A DNA stretch of 64,000 bases. Source: Capitulum mitella. Its lineage: Eukaryota; Arthropoda; Thecostraca; Pollicipedomorpha; Pollicipedidae. Each line of letters starts with the position of its first letter. Positions within the stretch are counted from its first letter, which is position 1. A model generated the notes under the pieces. It was not told the origin of the DNA. It did not search any database and saw only the letters and a list, made by a program, of their open reading frames with translations. The stretch lies in the NCBI GenBank assembly GCA_030062745.1, contig CP099842.1, positions 2,604,001 to 2,668,000 of the forward strand, given 5' to 3'. The position numbers and the translations under genes are program-made. Below, one piece after another: positions 13,047 to 25,640 of this stretch.

Positions 13047-13104
13047 ATAAACCCTTTACCATGACCCTGGGCAGTAACCCTTTACCATGACTCTGGGCAG
13101 TGAC
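13047..13104 (+). repeat. two-copy repeat downstream of the LINE
   Basis: Two adjacent copies contain ACCCTTTACCATGAC then CTGGGCAGT. Confidence 0.8.
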
Positions 13105-14470
13105 AGCCACGTGTGCTTGTGCAATGACCTACGCTAGTGCAAATACAAACGCTAATACAGATACAAATATCTGAAACAAAGGACAAAAAGAGCAAACACT
13201 GCACTTCAGGTGACAGGAAAATCTCTGCGAAATGGGAGCAGTCTATTTCTGCAATAGTCTCCGTGTATGCTGGTCACTTGAACGGCCGTCGTGTGCACCT
13301 TAACGCATTCTAGCCGCAGTCAACAAGAGCACAGGCAAAATGTGACAGACCGTCCCCGCAACCGAACAACGCACACCAGACGGTGGCAAAAAACTAAGAA
13401 CGCCAACTGTCTGAGGCCCGTTCTCCGGCAGAGAACCTTAGTCAACGCGAAATAAACATGCCACGGGCCTTTCGCATTGTACAGTGGTTCTTGAACCGGT
13501 CAGCAATGTGGCCAAATTGTAATGTTCAATGTGTGATTACAGATGTAAGAGCAACCTAGTTTATGCCAAGGCAGGGACGAGTTTGCATGTAAAAACGTAT
13601 TAATACAAGGTTTAAAGTTCAAGTTCATACCATCTGCAGTTCTCCTGAGGATGGCCAGAACGTTGAGCCTAGTATTAATACGTACATTCCACTCGAAATT
13701 TCGGCTCTAGAGAGCCTTCAGGGCTTCTGAACATAATCAGAACATTGAGCCTAATGACAGTTCATTTTTACGGGCAAATCCGTATTCCTCCTCGCACAAA
13801 GCAGTTCGTTCCTTTCCCATCATAAAGCCGAATGACTGGAAGTCAATTAAGGCCATTTTGGACAATTTTTGGTCGCGTAAATGAAGCCCTGGGTCGTGTC
13901 TTCACATGAAACAACGTATGCGATATTGCTTGTTGCGTGCTTCTGACACTGAGAACTCATACGATTATTACGACCGACGCACGCTTGCCTAATAAACGAC
14001 AGCCGCGAAGCAGATACTATTTATGGCTTGATTTCTTTTATTGACATATTCCTTGGGCTGCGTACTCTAATCGCATACAAGAGTCTGTCCTGGGTGTCGC
14101 AAATCCTCCCCGGCAACACTGCCGACGGAACATCGCAACGGTGCACCTCGCTCAGGGAACGCACTTCATCTGGCATCTCCCTGTTCTGTTCCAATCCGGC
14201 CTGATCTGATGACGATCCGGTACGATGGCGGCGCTCTGGATGCGCACAAGAGCAGCAGTGAGTCCACTCGTGCGCCTCAGGCCGGATCTGGCTCCTCTTA
14301 TTACAGGATACGGTGGCGATATATTCATCGCCCCAGATGGAGCATCCCTCAGCGATGTATGGATGTGATCATACCTTTCATTGGCAAAAACCGGCAGGAG
14401 CATGCCGCGCACGTAACCAGGTAAATGGCAGCAATCCTGAACCAAGGCGAGGGATTTATGTATATAGAGT

Positions 14471-14474
<4 letters not shown>

Positions 14475-14531
<57 letters not shown>

Positions 14532-14668
14532 GAGAGAGAGAGGGAGGGGGGTAGGGAGAGAGAGGGAGGGGGAGAACGAGAGAGAGAGATAGGGAGAGAG
14601 AAGGAGAGAGGGAGAACGAGAGAGAGAAAAAGAGAGAGAGAGGGTTCTTACTCTCTCTCTCTCCCTCT
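14475..14668 (+). repeat. compound AT then GA microsatellite
   Basis: A pure AT run (14,475-14,527) passes into an interrupted GA run and then, after TTCTTA, into a CT run up to about 14,674. The GA and CT parts can pair. Confidence 0.95.
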
Positions 14669-14674
14669 CTCTTT

Positions 14675-14708
14675 CTGAACACATGAGCAGCGCATCTCAT
14701 GTGTTCAG
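14675..14708. repeat. perfect hairpin, 13 bp arms
   Basis: CTGAACACATGAG and its reverse complement are separated by 8 bases, directly after the GA/CT microsatellite. Confidence 0.9.
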
Positions 14709-15967
14709 GTATAGTTTGGCCGTGGTAGGAACGTTTAACGCACGGTCATTACCAACTTTACGCCGACATAGGCAATCTATTGTACTACACTGGGCGATAC
14801 TGCGGCTGAGCATTAGCTCCAGAAATGGGGCCGGTATAAATAGCAGTCCTCATTTGGCACGCTGAAACACCCCAGCAGCATTCGCGCTGTCCCGTATCAC
14901 AGAAAACCCAGGCGCTCGAAGGGTTCGCACATCTGTCGCAGGAGCGACGAGACGTTCACGTCCAGCAAACGTTTCTCAAAATAGTCCGATCGTGAGTTTA
15001 GGGTTCTTAACATGTACAGGCTTCTAGAGGATGACTCGACGTGGACCAATGAATTTGGCGCAAACCGATGAATGTTTTCAGAAACACAGTTGGAGTCCTT
15101 ATAGAGCGTAGTAAGATTTGGTCGGTAATGTAAAAGCAAAGGAGGTGACGGCATTCACATTGACGGTAATTCTTGAAGTGCTGGTTCTCATTTTTAATTC
15201 ATCAAACATTGTCCTTATCAAAGGCCCTAAACAAACGACACTGGAATCTTTCATCCATAACGTTTCCTGGTCATCAGGACGCATTGCAGCTGCTTCAGTG
15301 AGGATAACATCGTGTCCGTCAACAAAGCGTCACACAACGATAAGCTCACATTCTCACCCAGCTGCACACACAAACCAGTTTTCTTCTGAGTCTAAAAGTA
15401 CGTTCAGATCAGTCGCTGAGATGCTCAGGAACAGATCTTTATTTGCCTCCCTTGAGCAAGATACCTTCAGTCCTGAGCCTTTGATCATGGCTACGCAATC
15501 TAGGGAACAGTCTTCTAATACGACGTCCATTTCGCCAACAGACACCATATGTAGATGGAACAATTATCTGCCAAACAGAGGCAGCAAACAAATAGTCATC
15601 TTACATCAAAGCCTTGCCTGCGCTAGCTCGATATGCTTCACGGACCTCGCAATAACCTCGTCAGGCGGCATCTTGAAGATATCTCCTCCAGTTCTCCGCG
15701 ATGGCAGGGCAAGTTATCGCCCGTATCCATCACGCACTCCGCCGCGATAGCGCCAACCGAAACCTCACCGAGATATGTCCCCCCCCCCAGAGGGCATTAG
15801 TACCTAAATGACGCCATCGGGCGCTATCTTCACTCTCTCTCGGGTGCGATGCCGCTGCTAAATGTCACACTTTGCCCGGCGATACCGCGCGCCCGAGTCG
15901 CGCCGGGCCCCGAGGGCACGTCTCTCGCGGCCGGTGTCGACTGCGGTCGGTCGGCGTCGCCTCAGGC

Positions 15968-16102
15968 GGCGCTGACGGACGGGGTCAGGAGGTCAGGAGC
16001 GGTCTCAAGTCGTAGCCGGCCAGTAGGCGTCGGGGACAAGGCGACGTCGTCTGGCGGGCCCGGGACGGTGACGGACGGGGTCGGGAGGTCAAGGCGGTCT
16101 CC
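15968..16102 (+). repeat. two-copy GC-rich direct repeat
   Basis: The words TGACGGACGGGGTC(A/G)GGAGG and GCGGTCTC appear at about 15,972 and again at about 16,070, a spacing close to 98 bases, inside a GC-rich stretch. Confidence 0.7.
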
Positions 16103-16955
16103 TGGGGTCTGCGCGTTCCCGCAGGCAGGCCGGACCATCTGATGGCACGTCCAACTGATAATGCGTCCATCCGTCACGCAGATGAGAGTGACTCAGACAG
16201 CCTCAAGGCGGCCACAACTGGAAATGGTTCCGGTTGGAGGGGAGAGGCGTGGGCTGGGGTAGCCGTCACGGCATTGAACGGTTCACCGAACTGATAGCAA
16301 GTTAGCTATGCCCACACTCCTTCCATTAAGTACGTGAGAAAAGTCATAAACAATGAAAAACATTCAGAGGGCGGTTCTGCAGCCCTTTTTGTCATAGTCC
16401 ACTACATTTGAACGAGAACGCCAGTGCATTCTGGGTGGAACAGGAAGCGCCACCTCAAACCAAAAGCCGCCATCACTATTTTTTTTTTTTAAACGAAGCG
16501 GTTTACTGTTTCCCGGTAATTTTACTGTAGCATTTCAGAACATATAACAACCTCAGGTTTTAAAACAAAGATAAAAAATCTCTGGGCAATGAAAACACGT
16601 TCAAGAACACGTGACTGATGAGCTTTAAAAACGTGGAACGTGACGATTATGCAGAGCCTTGATACCTCATGCGAATGAATGTCTTTGATGACTGACTGCT
16701 TTGAGATGTATGTCTCTTCCGGATCCATTTAAACGGCTCATCATTATTTCATGCTATCAGTCAGCGAGGTTATGTCATCCGTCTCCCAGGCAAAAAGGTA
16801 AATGGACGGTGTGAGGGTCATCGCTGCAAAACAAAATAGTTTTAGCGCGCTGCAACCGAAACCCGCCACCCAAACCTTGTTGCATCTGCGGTAAAACAGA
16901 GGGAGAAACGTTTTATGTTCATAACATAACCTCACTAGGAATGAAGGGAACTCAC

Positions 16956-17066
16956 CGTGCTGCCACGTGATCTTGTGGATCGGGTATCCTCCAACGGAGC
17001 ACGTAATATAGGTTGGTTCTCCTTCCACGGCGGTGACATCAGGCATTTCCCTGACTAGGGGATCCC
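16956..17066 (-). CDS. Dscam: Dscam exon, Ig6 first half
   Basis: This 111 base exon reads DPLVREMPDVTAVEGEP, then the first cysteine in TYITCSVGGYPIHKITW. Dscam Ig6 has the same LPY(I/V)R-M ... V-CPVAGYPI--I-WERD arrangement. The acceptor is CTTCAG and the donor is CACG followed by GTGAGT. The intron after it is 6.1 kb and contains the LINE fragment. Confidence 0.93.
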
Positions 17067-18192
17067 CTGAAGACCGAGAGGAGAGAAATGAGATCTTTTT
17101 GTAACCCGAAACGACGACCGGTATGATTGCAAATCATTTTACACAAAGACTGTACTTACCCTGCCTGAAAATACCCCTCCATGCAAACAGCCTTTGTGCA
17201 ACGGCGCAGCCGAACGGGACCTCCCCAGGTCCGCATTTTTCGTGAAAATCGTTGCACATCGTCTTCCCAGCAGGCGGTTTTAGTATGATGCCACTTCACA
17301 CTAAGCTCCGCTTCCCGCCTTTAAGAAAATCCTGGCTGCGCTCCTGCTTGCCTATCATGAAATAGCTGGCCTGTCATCGGTCATTCTGGTAAAAAATCAA
17401 ACGGTAAAAAAGGAGACACAAGCAAAATCCTTAGGACATTTCTAATATTTACCGTAGACATTGAGCCGAGCTGTGTGGCTGACGCTTCCGAAGCGGTTCG
17501 TGGCGTGGCACGCGATCCAGCCACCATCCGCTGGCTGTACAGAGCTGATGTTCACGTGGCTGATGACATCATTATTAGCTGTGACGTACTGGCCAATCAG
17601 GCGCCTGCAATATTGAAATATTTTAATGCTTGATGAAATAGTCAGTTTTGCTTCAACTAAAGTAGCTCAAAAGACTGTGGCTGTTTCAAGCAGCGTGCAA
17701 AAGGTACGCAGATTCCGAGCTGTCGAAGGTTACTTTCCGACTCTTGGATATTGCAGTGTCAGACAGATCCTTTACTTATGTATTACTGTCATTTACCAGG
17801 GTCTGGCTTCCACCCCTCAGCTCATCGACCTTTTCAACCGGGACGTTTACAGCACACAGTGAAGGATTACATGCCTACCTCACCATCTTGGCTACCTCTC
17901 CTGCATTCCGACTTTACGATACCTCCAGATGATACACACACGTTTCACCTCATGTCAGCTGAACAGCTACACCAGCTCACCGTTACCCAGCTTGACCAGA
18001 TCAGCCAGGGCGAGATCATGAGCAATCCACGAACAGCAACCTGACACGTCTCAAAACGCTCACTTGCGGCCAAAACAGCCGGCCCCTCCCTCGGTCGCTC
18101 GCCTGACCCGTGCCGCGAGAGACCCCGACGTCTGTCGTCTCCCCTCGTCAGTCCAGCGGCGACGCTCTGCCTGCTCTCGGCCGCCGGCCCAC
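17067..18192 (-). other. introns within Ig5 and between Ig5 and Ig6
   Basis: Two short introns, 588 bases (17,605-18,192) and 386 bases (17,067-17,452), flank the second Ig5 exon. I see nothing else in them. Confidence 0.8.
17453..17604 (-). CDS. Dscam: Dscam exon, Ig5 second half
   Basis: This 152 base exon reads RLIGQYVTANNDVISHV, then NISSVQPADGGWIACHATN and SHTARLNVYG. GQYVT--DVISHVNIS is one of the most conserved Dscam stretches. The usual Y before the second cysteine is replaced (GGWIAC), while the cysteine itself is kept. The acceptor is TTGCAG and the donor is TACG followed by GTAAAT. Only 386 bases separate it from the next exon. Confidence 0.95.
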
Positions 18193-18337
18193 CTGTGGTC
18201 GGGCCGCAGACGAAAGCCGTCCAGCAGCCACCGGATCTGCGGCGTCGGCGCCGCGTTGGCGACGCACTTGAGCGACACGGCGGCGCGCGGCTGCACCGTG
18301 TGGTTGATGAACCGCTCCAGCAGGACCGGGTGCGAGT
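18193..18337 (-). CDS. Dscam: Dscam exon, Ig5 first half
   Basis: This 145 base exon reads DSHPVLLERFINHTVQPR, then the first cysteine in VSLKCVANAAPTPQIRW and LLDGFRLRPDHR. The string QP-AVSLKC-A--NPTPQI-W-LDGF is typical of Dscam Ig5. An NHT glycosylation site is present. The acceptor is CGCCAG and the donor is ACAG followed by GTGGGC, phase 2. It sits inside a CpG-rich island (about 18,060-18,700). Confidence 0.94.
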
Positions 18338-19287
18338 CTGGCGGCGCAGAGGACCCGCGCTCAGCGGCGGCCCGGCTGGCGTCCCCGGGGAGGCCGCAGG
18401 CGGGGCGGCGGCTGGGCCCGACGGCAACGGTCCCGACAGGTGAAATATGCACGACGGCGCCGGCCGACGGCGGCCCGCGGCGACCTGAGTGCTCCGGCGA
18501 CCCCGTGCGCCGCCCCGGCGGGACGGGTCCGTGTTGACAGCGCGCGGATCAGGTGGCCCGGTAATGCGCGCCGGGTCGGGTCCCGACAATGCTCCTATTC
18601 GCGACCGTCGGACGCCCGCCCCGGATCCGAAGAGCGAAATCCGACGCACACAGCGCCGCTCAGCAGCGCCGCTGTCGGCGACATCTGACCCCATCACAGG
18701 ATCAGGCTCAGCCAGGCCAGATCAGGCTCGACCAGCAGCTCAGTTATGATGTTCCGGGCCGCGAACGACGTGATTGGTGAATGGTAGTATTGATCAACAT
18801 CGGAGTGAAAAGACATTCCTCGTATGATCAAGGTGAAGTTAAAATCTATACTGTTAATGGAGATGCATTGCCTTGAAGCCGGGAGTAAAAATCACTATGC
18901 TGTGGTAATCAGGCTTAAGCTTCTACGGGCCAAGTAAATAACAGACCAAACAACATTTAGAACCTGTCAAAAGGCTGGAAAATTTAATCTTGGTAAAATC
19001 CCTGAATATGGGCGTGTGTATGTAACAGTTTTCGATAAAAAACAGTTAACGTTTTCCAAATAAAAAACAACATTTCCACACAATTACATTTTTTATTGTC
19101 TTATAGACCAGTTCACTTTTCAAAGATACTTCTACACTACATACGTGCTGCGCAGCCAAGTAACACCAAATGTATTTTGCACCGATGCTTCGACGCCCGC
19201 ATGAGCACGAACCACGGGGCCCTCCAGCGTTCCGATGCCTCCCGCGTTTAGTTATACATGAGCCGCGTCCATTTGGTGGCGTATTAC
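18338..19287 (-). other. intron between Ig4 and Ig5
   Basis: This 950 base GT-AG intron is strongly GC-rich and CpG-rich in its 3' half (18,338-18,700) and AT-rich before that. Confidence 0.8.
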
Positions 19288-19419
19288 CTCCAAGCACCAG
19301 CTGCGCCTCCGCCTGCACCGATTCGACCTTGCTGGAGGCGAAGCACTGGTACATGCCCTGGTCGGACAGCTTCATATCGGCCCCCTCCAGATGCGACATG
19401 GACAGATCACCGGCTGCTT
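19288..19419 (-). CDS. Dscam: Dscam exon, Ig4 second half
   Basis: This 132 base exon reads AAGDLSMSHLEGADMKL, then SDQGMYQCFASSKVES and AQLVLG. GMYQCF is a strong Dscam Ig4 signature. The donor is GGAG followed by GTAATA. The exon end plus the next exon start restores a D in LVLGDSHPVL, close to the fly KLGG/ELQLGD hinge. The acceptor is TTTCAG followed immediately by AAGCAG. This gives three NAG sites spaced three bases apart, so small in-frame variants are possible. Confidence 0.9.
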
Positions 19420-21071
19420 CTGAAACGGCGCGACCGTCCGCGATGAGCTCGGTTCGGCTGACTCTCCTGTAGCTGTCAGTGCGCGTCACTGGGTCGGTGG
19501 CAGTCAACGACACTCGAGAGTTGTCGTAGGATCGAGCCGGACGGCCCCTCTGATATTGGACACTGGCGTTTAGTAAGCCATTGGTAGCAGCTTGGCGTTG
19601 CATGAAGACACTGCCGTGCTGCGTGCTTCGAGACAAATAGCGGGTCTCAACGTTGGAAATCGCTGTTTTAGAGCATGTCGAAGCATTGAAATTATCAGCC
19701 CGTGGCTAAAGCCTTTTTTGAACGTCACGACTTCGATTTCACGTTTCCACCCTGTGAAATGGCGCGAGTCTGTTCGTTCTCCGCAAATGGCTATGTGATC
19801 TGGGTACCAACGGAACGCAACTTTGTTGTGGAAGTGCAGTATTCCTAGCACTGGTTTAGCAACTTCATATGCCTTAGCGCCGCCTTTGCAAGGTCTGGTG
19901 ACTTTCGACACCGGCATCCGTTTAAAATCAAGCCGCTGGACCAGTGAGAATGGCCCAATATAAGCTACAGCTATAGAGTAAAGTTACAATAGTAGCAAAA
20001 GTTTGTTGCTGAACACCGACCACAAATAAAGTGAGCCGTGAACGTCACCACATTCTGAAAGGACTATGATGCGTGGATCCGTCCCAGGTTTCAGTCGCAA
20101 TGTCTTATTCAGAAAACCACAAGAGGCAGCTGGCAAGGCAGACGCGGTGGCAGCGCCCCGGGGCCAGCGGCTGATTGGAGAGCACCAATAGGACAGACCG
20201 CGCCTCGACCGCCGGCAGCCGGCGGCGAGGAGCATCGCCTCTCTGCCCGGGAGGGGGGGGGAGGGGGTCGGCAGTAACAGGGCGGTAATCCTGTTAGCGC
20301 CCGGGCAACTGTTATTGTTCGCCTGCTGTGTGCTGTTCGTCTGACGCGGGCGGAGGCGCTCCCCAAGCGGTGAGCGGGCCTCGTGAGACGAGAAACGCCG
20401 CGAAATGGGGCCGGCCGCAGTCAAATGCCAATGGCAAGCGGCCAAGCATGTCATTTACACCCGTAAACCCTGTGGAACCAGATGAGAGGAAAATACGAGC
20501 ATTTGTGTCGGATTTTGCCGGGCTTTCTCGCCACCCAGCCGCAATAAAAACCCACTATTCGTTGTTCGGAATTCGCACGTGGTAGATTTTGTCAACCATG
20601 CAGCATGGATGGAGATATTGCGAACTGAGCAATACTAAACAGAATTTCAGATGTCTATCTCATTTTGTCCTTGCATGACAACGAGGCATGTATGGCTGTC
20701 AAACGTCGTCCGCCAGATTTTGTTAGCAAGGCCCTGTTATCCGCAATAGCTTGTCGTCAAAACGAATAAAAGCAAAGAAACGCACGCAGAACATAGCGAA
20801 CTGCATCGACCGTTTCTCCAGTTTTTAATTTGAGTGCAGCCACCATTCCCGAGCCGTTTGTAATTTCCAATTTGGTCTCATTTTACCCTCGGCATTTCTT
20901 ATTGGCTTCAATCACGGATGCACCTGCACAGATGTTTTCAAACGCCACGAGTACATTATACAAGACAATGACTGCGTTTCCATCCATCCCTTCTCCGTTC
21001 TGACTGTCATTTTCCTCTTCATCGAGAGACAGCCTTGGCCGCCTCCATCCGTCGCCGGGACAGGAACTCGC
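19420..21071 (-). other. intron within Ig4, probable GC-AG type
   Basis: It begins GCGAGT and ends TTTCAG. The length is 1,652 bases. A G-rich run lies at about 20,249-20,270. No gene was seen inside. Confidence 0.7.
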
Positions 21072-21225
21072 CTTCCGTGACAACCAGCTGATGTCCCGCG
21101 TCCACGCGCTCTCCGTTTCTCAGCCAGAGAAGAGAAGCGGGCCGAGGCGCTGAACAGGTGAGCCGAAATCCCGCGCCGCGGTTCACCGTCAGACGGGGCG
21201 GAGTCACGCTCACGGAGAGCACCAT
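21072..21225 (-). CDS. Dscam: Dscam exon, end of Ig3 and first half of Ig4
   Basis: This 154 base exon reads MVLSVSVTPPRLTVNRG, then the first Ig4 cysteine in FRLTCSAPRPAS and the tryptophan in LLWLRNGERVDAG. It starts in phase 0 after CCCAG and ends in phase 1. No GT donor gives the required phase. The best site is GAAG followed by GCGAGT, a non-canonical GC donor. The acceptor and first nine codons are repeated in tandem upstream. The acceptor one repeat upstream (21,267) is 42 bases away and in frame, adding 14 residues. The tryptophan-to-cysteine distance in Ig4 is longer than usual, so the 3' end is less certain than the rest. Confidence 0.82.
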
Positions 21226-23537
<2,312 letters not shown>

Positions 23538-23724
23538 CAACACCTCCATGTAGAGATCGGCGGAGGCGTGTCCGGCGCCGTCCTGCAGTCGGCAGCTGTA
23601 CCAGCCGCTGTGGCTCGGCCGGGCCGGGCGAAACACGAGCAGCGCGCCGCGGGCAGTGACGCCCTTCTCGACGACCGGCGGCGCCGCGGCCGAGCCGCTC
23701 GACTCCAGCTCACCGCGCGACCAC
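23538..23724 (-). CDS. Dscam: Dscam exon, Ig3 second half
   Basis: This 187 base exon starts with the core tryptophan (WSRGELESSG), continues through VVEKGVTARGALLVF and the second cysteine in GWYSCRLQDG, and ends DLYMEVL. It matches the Dscam1 stretch from WYKF to SGKYLCVVNN. The donor is TTG followed by GTGAGT, phase 0. From its second cysteine to the first cysteine of Ig4 there are 41 residues, the same count as in fly Dscam1 as I recall it, which supports direct joining to the next exon. The acceptor, CCTCAG followed by GTGG, is copied eight times in the intron upstream. Confidence 0.9.
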
Positions 23725-24020
23725 CTGAGGACCGGGCCGACAGGTTAGCTGACGTAAGAGACCACGTGATGACCGAGCCGTCACGTCAGCCGACGTCAGA
23801 GACCACCTGAGGACCGGGCCGTCACGCCAGCTGACGTCAGAGACCACATGATGACCGAGCCGTCACACCAGCCGACATCAGAGACCACCCAAGGACCGGG
23901 CCGTCAGCTGGCGTAAGAGATCATCTGACGACCAGACCGCCACGTCATCTAACCTAAGACCACCTTAGGACCGGGTCGTCACGTCAGCTGGCGTCATAGA
24001 CCACCTGAGGGCCGGAGTGC
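23721..24020 (-). repeat. minisatellite copying the acceptor of the second Ig3 exon
   Basis: Eight tandem units start at 23,721, 23,762, 23,803, 23,844, 23,885, 23,921, 23,960 and 24,001, so the period is mostly 41 bases. On the minus strand each runs into a form of CGGTCCTCAG then GTGG. The first unit is the real acceptor plus the first exon bases. The copies at 23,803 and 24,001 have the identical ten bases CCTCAGGTGG, and two more keep AG. The first units alternate between a GGCCCGGTCCTCAG and a GGCTCGGTCATCA form, an 82 base higher-order pattern. Confidence 0.92.
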
Positions 24021-24993
24021 CGATAAGGGAAATATGGCGTTATAAGGCACCATATGAGTAATACAAAAAAGATGTTCCACGACATGTCGTTTACTCCTTT
24101 TGAAGCTTTCATATTGCCAGAAGGTGAGGAATCCGCCCACGTAAGTTGCGCTAGTAAACAAAACTCAGTAGGACAACGGTCGAAGTTTAGCGATTAACAC
24201 GCTGAACAATACCATGAATGTTGTAACAATGCTACTGTTGTTACAAACTAAGAAACACTTGCTAACGCATTATAATATTATGCCACAATCGCAAAGAGTT
24301 CCAAATCTGTGGCAGCTGCAAAACTGGTGTGATCAAAAACTACGCACGTGCCATACCCTTTCTTCAGACTTAAGGTTATACGTCGTTGCAGAAATGCGCG
24401 ATGTTTTCTGTGAAATCGATCGATGGTGCCTATAAAAAACGCCGCCGTCCGCTTCACTCAGCTGCCTACCTTTGTGCTATATCAGTTCGGTTGTTTTGTT
24501 TGTTTACCGCTTCGATGTGCTCAAAACGTCAAAATGTCGTTGCCAGTCCTACTCAGCCTGGTAGCCACACATGGTACGAAGGTTTTACAGTTCAAGGAAC
24601 AAAACATATCCCGATTTTTTTGTGCAGCACCACATACCTCGTGCGACAATTTCCCAAATCATGCAGGGTGTCAAAACTTCCCCTGCGGGCCCGCTTCCGC
24701 CATCCCCGCAGTTTTTTTAGTTCGTGTTAGCGAGCTCTCCCAGACAGGCCCCCGGCGAACTCCTCCCGTAACGAACTTTCCACATCCTTCAGCCCGTCCC
24801 CAGTCGTTGGTGACGTCACTGAGCCGGCTCCGCGGAGACGAGCGTCGCCCGCGTCGTCACGCTGACAGCTCACACGTCCGCCGGCTTACCACCTGATTTC
24901 CGGCCGCCGCCCGGCTCTGGCGGTCGACTGTCGCCGGTGCCGCCTAAGGCTGGCCATCTGGCGACAGATTTACAGCCGTGCCCGCCGGACCGG

Positions 24994-25022
24994 CCGCCGC
25001 CGCCGCCGCCGCCGCCGCCGCC
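24994..25022 (+). repeat. CCG trinucleotide run
   Basis: About nine CCG units lie within the CpG-rich island at 24,830-25,760. Confidence 0.9.
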
Positions 25023-25559
25023 CGGCACGGCGCGCTCCGGTCGAGCCGCCAGGCCGACTCGCCGCCGGCTCGGCTGCCGAGGCGAGGCGGGGCGAGCTCG
25101 CTGTCTTCCGCACGAGCGCGGCGAGGACGTGCACGGGCGTCCGCTCGCTCCTGGCTAATTGCGGAGACGCAGCCAGCGTGTCGCGGCGGCCGTGGTCGGC
25201 AGCAGTGGCACCGGCCCGCCTCCGCCCCTAATTAGAGCAAACCCGCCGCGATTATTCCGAGATGGTGGGCATGTCGTCATTACCGGGGGCGACCCAACGT
25301 CGTTACTCGTGGCTGTCTGTCGTCGGTGGGACAGGCGACCTATTGCTTTTACAAGGCGTGGACCCGTCGCTGCTACAAGAGTGGCCTGTCCCCGTTACCC
25401 GTTGTGCGCCAGCCACGCCGCCTGGGTTGACCTATCGCCGTTATCAGGGATGACCTATCGCCGATGCTGGGACCGTCACGGCCACTCGTCATCGGCCGGG
25501 TTTAATTGGTCGATATTGGGGTCGGCAGTCGGCAGCCGGCCGCCGGCTCTCTGTCACCG

Positions 25560-25640
25560 GCGGCGGCAGACGGCCGGGCAGACAGGCCGGCAGACGGCCG
25601 CAGACGGCCCGGCAGACGACGGCAGACGGCCGACAGACTC
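25560..25640 (+). repeat. GGCAGACGGCC short tandem repeat
   Basis: About six imperfect copies of GGCAGACGGCC lie in a CpG-rich island. Confidence 0.75.

Larger units (their letters stand above)
10883..16955 (-). other. 6.1 kb intron within Ig6
   Basis: It holds the LINE fragment, the two-copy repeats at 13,047 and 15,968, the compound microsatellite and hairpin near 14,475-14,708, and a C run at 15,779. The block 14,880-15,750 has a long plus-strand frame but no recognisable protein. Confidence 0.75.

Noticed and set aside
15118..15750. A 210-codon plus-strand open frame
   Set aside because: No recognisable domain, odd composition, and broken open stretches on the other strand. It could be a decayed element, but nothing supports a gene.
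18060..18697. Long GC-rich open frames beyond the Ig5 exon
   Set aside because: Only 18,193-18,337 matches Ig5. The rest is open because of low stop frequency.
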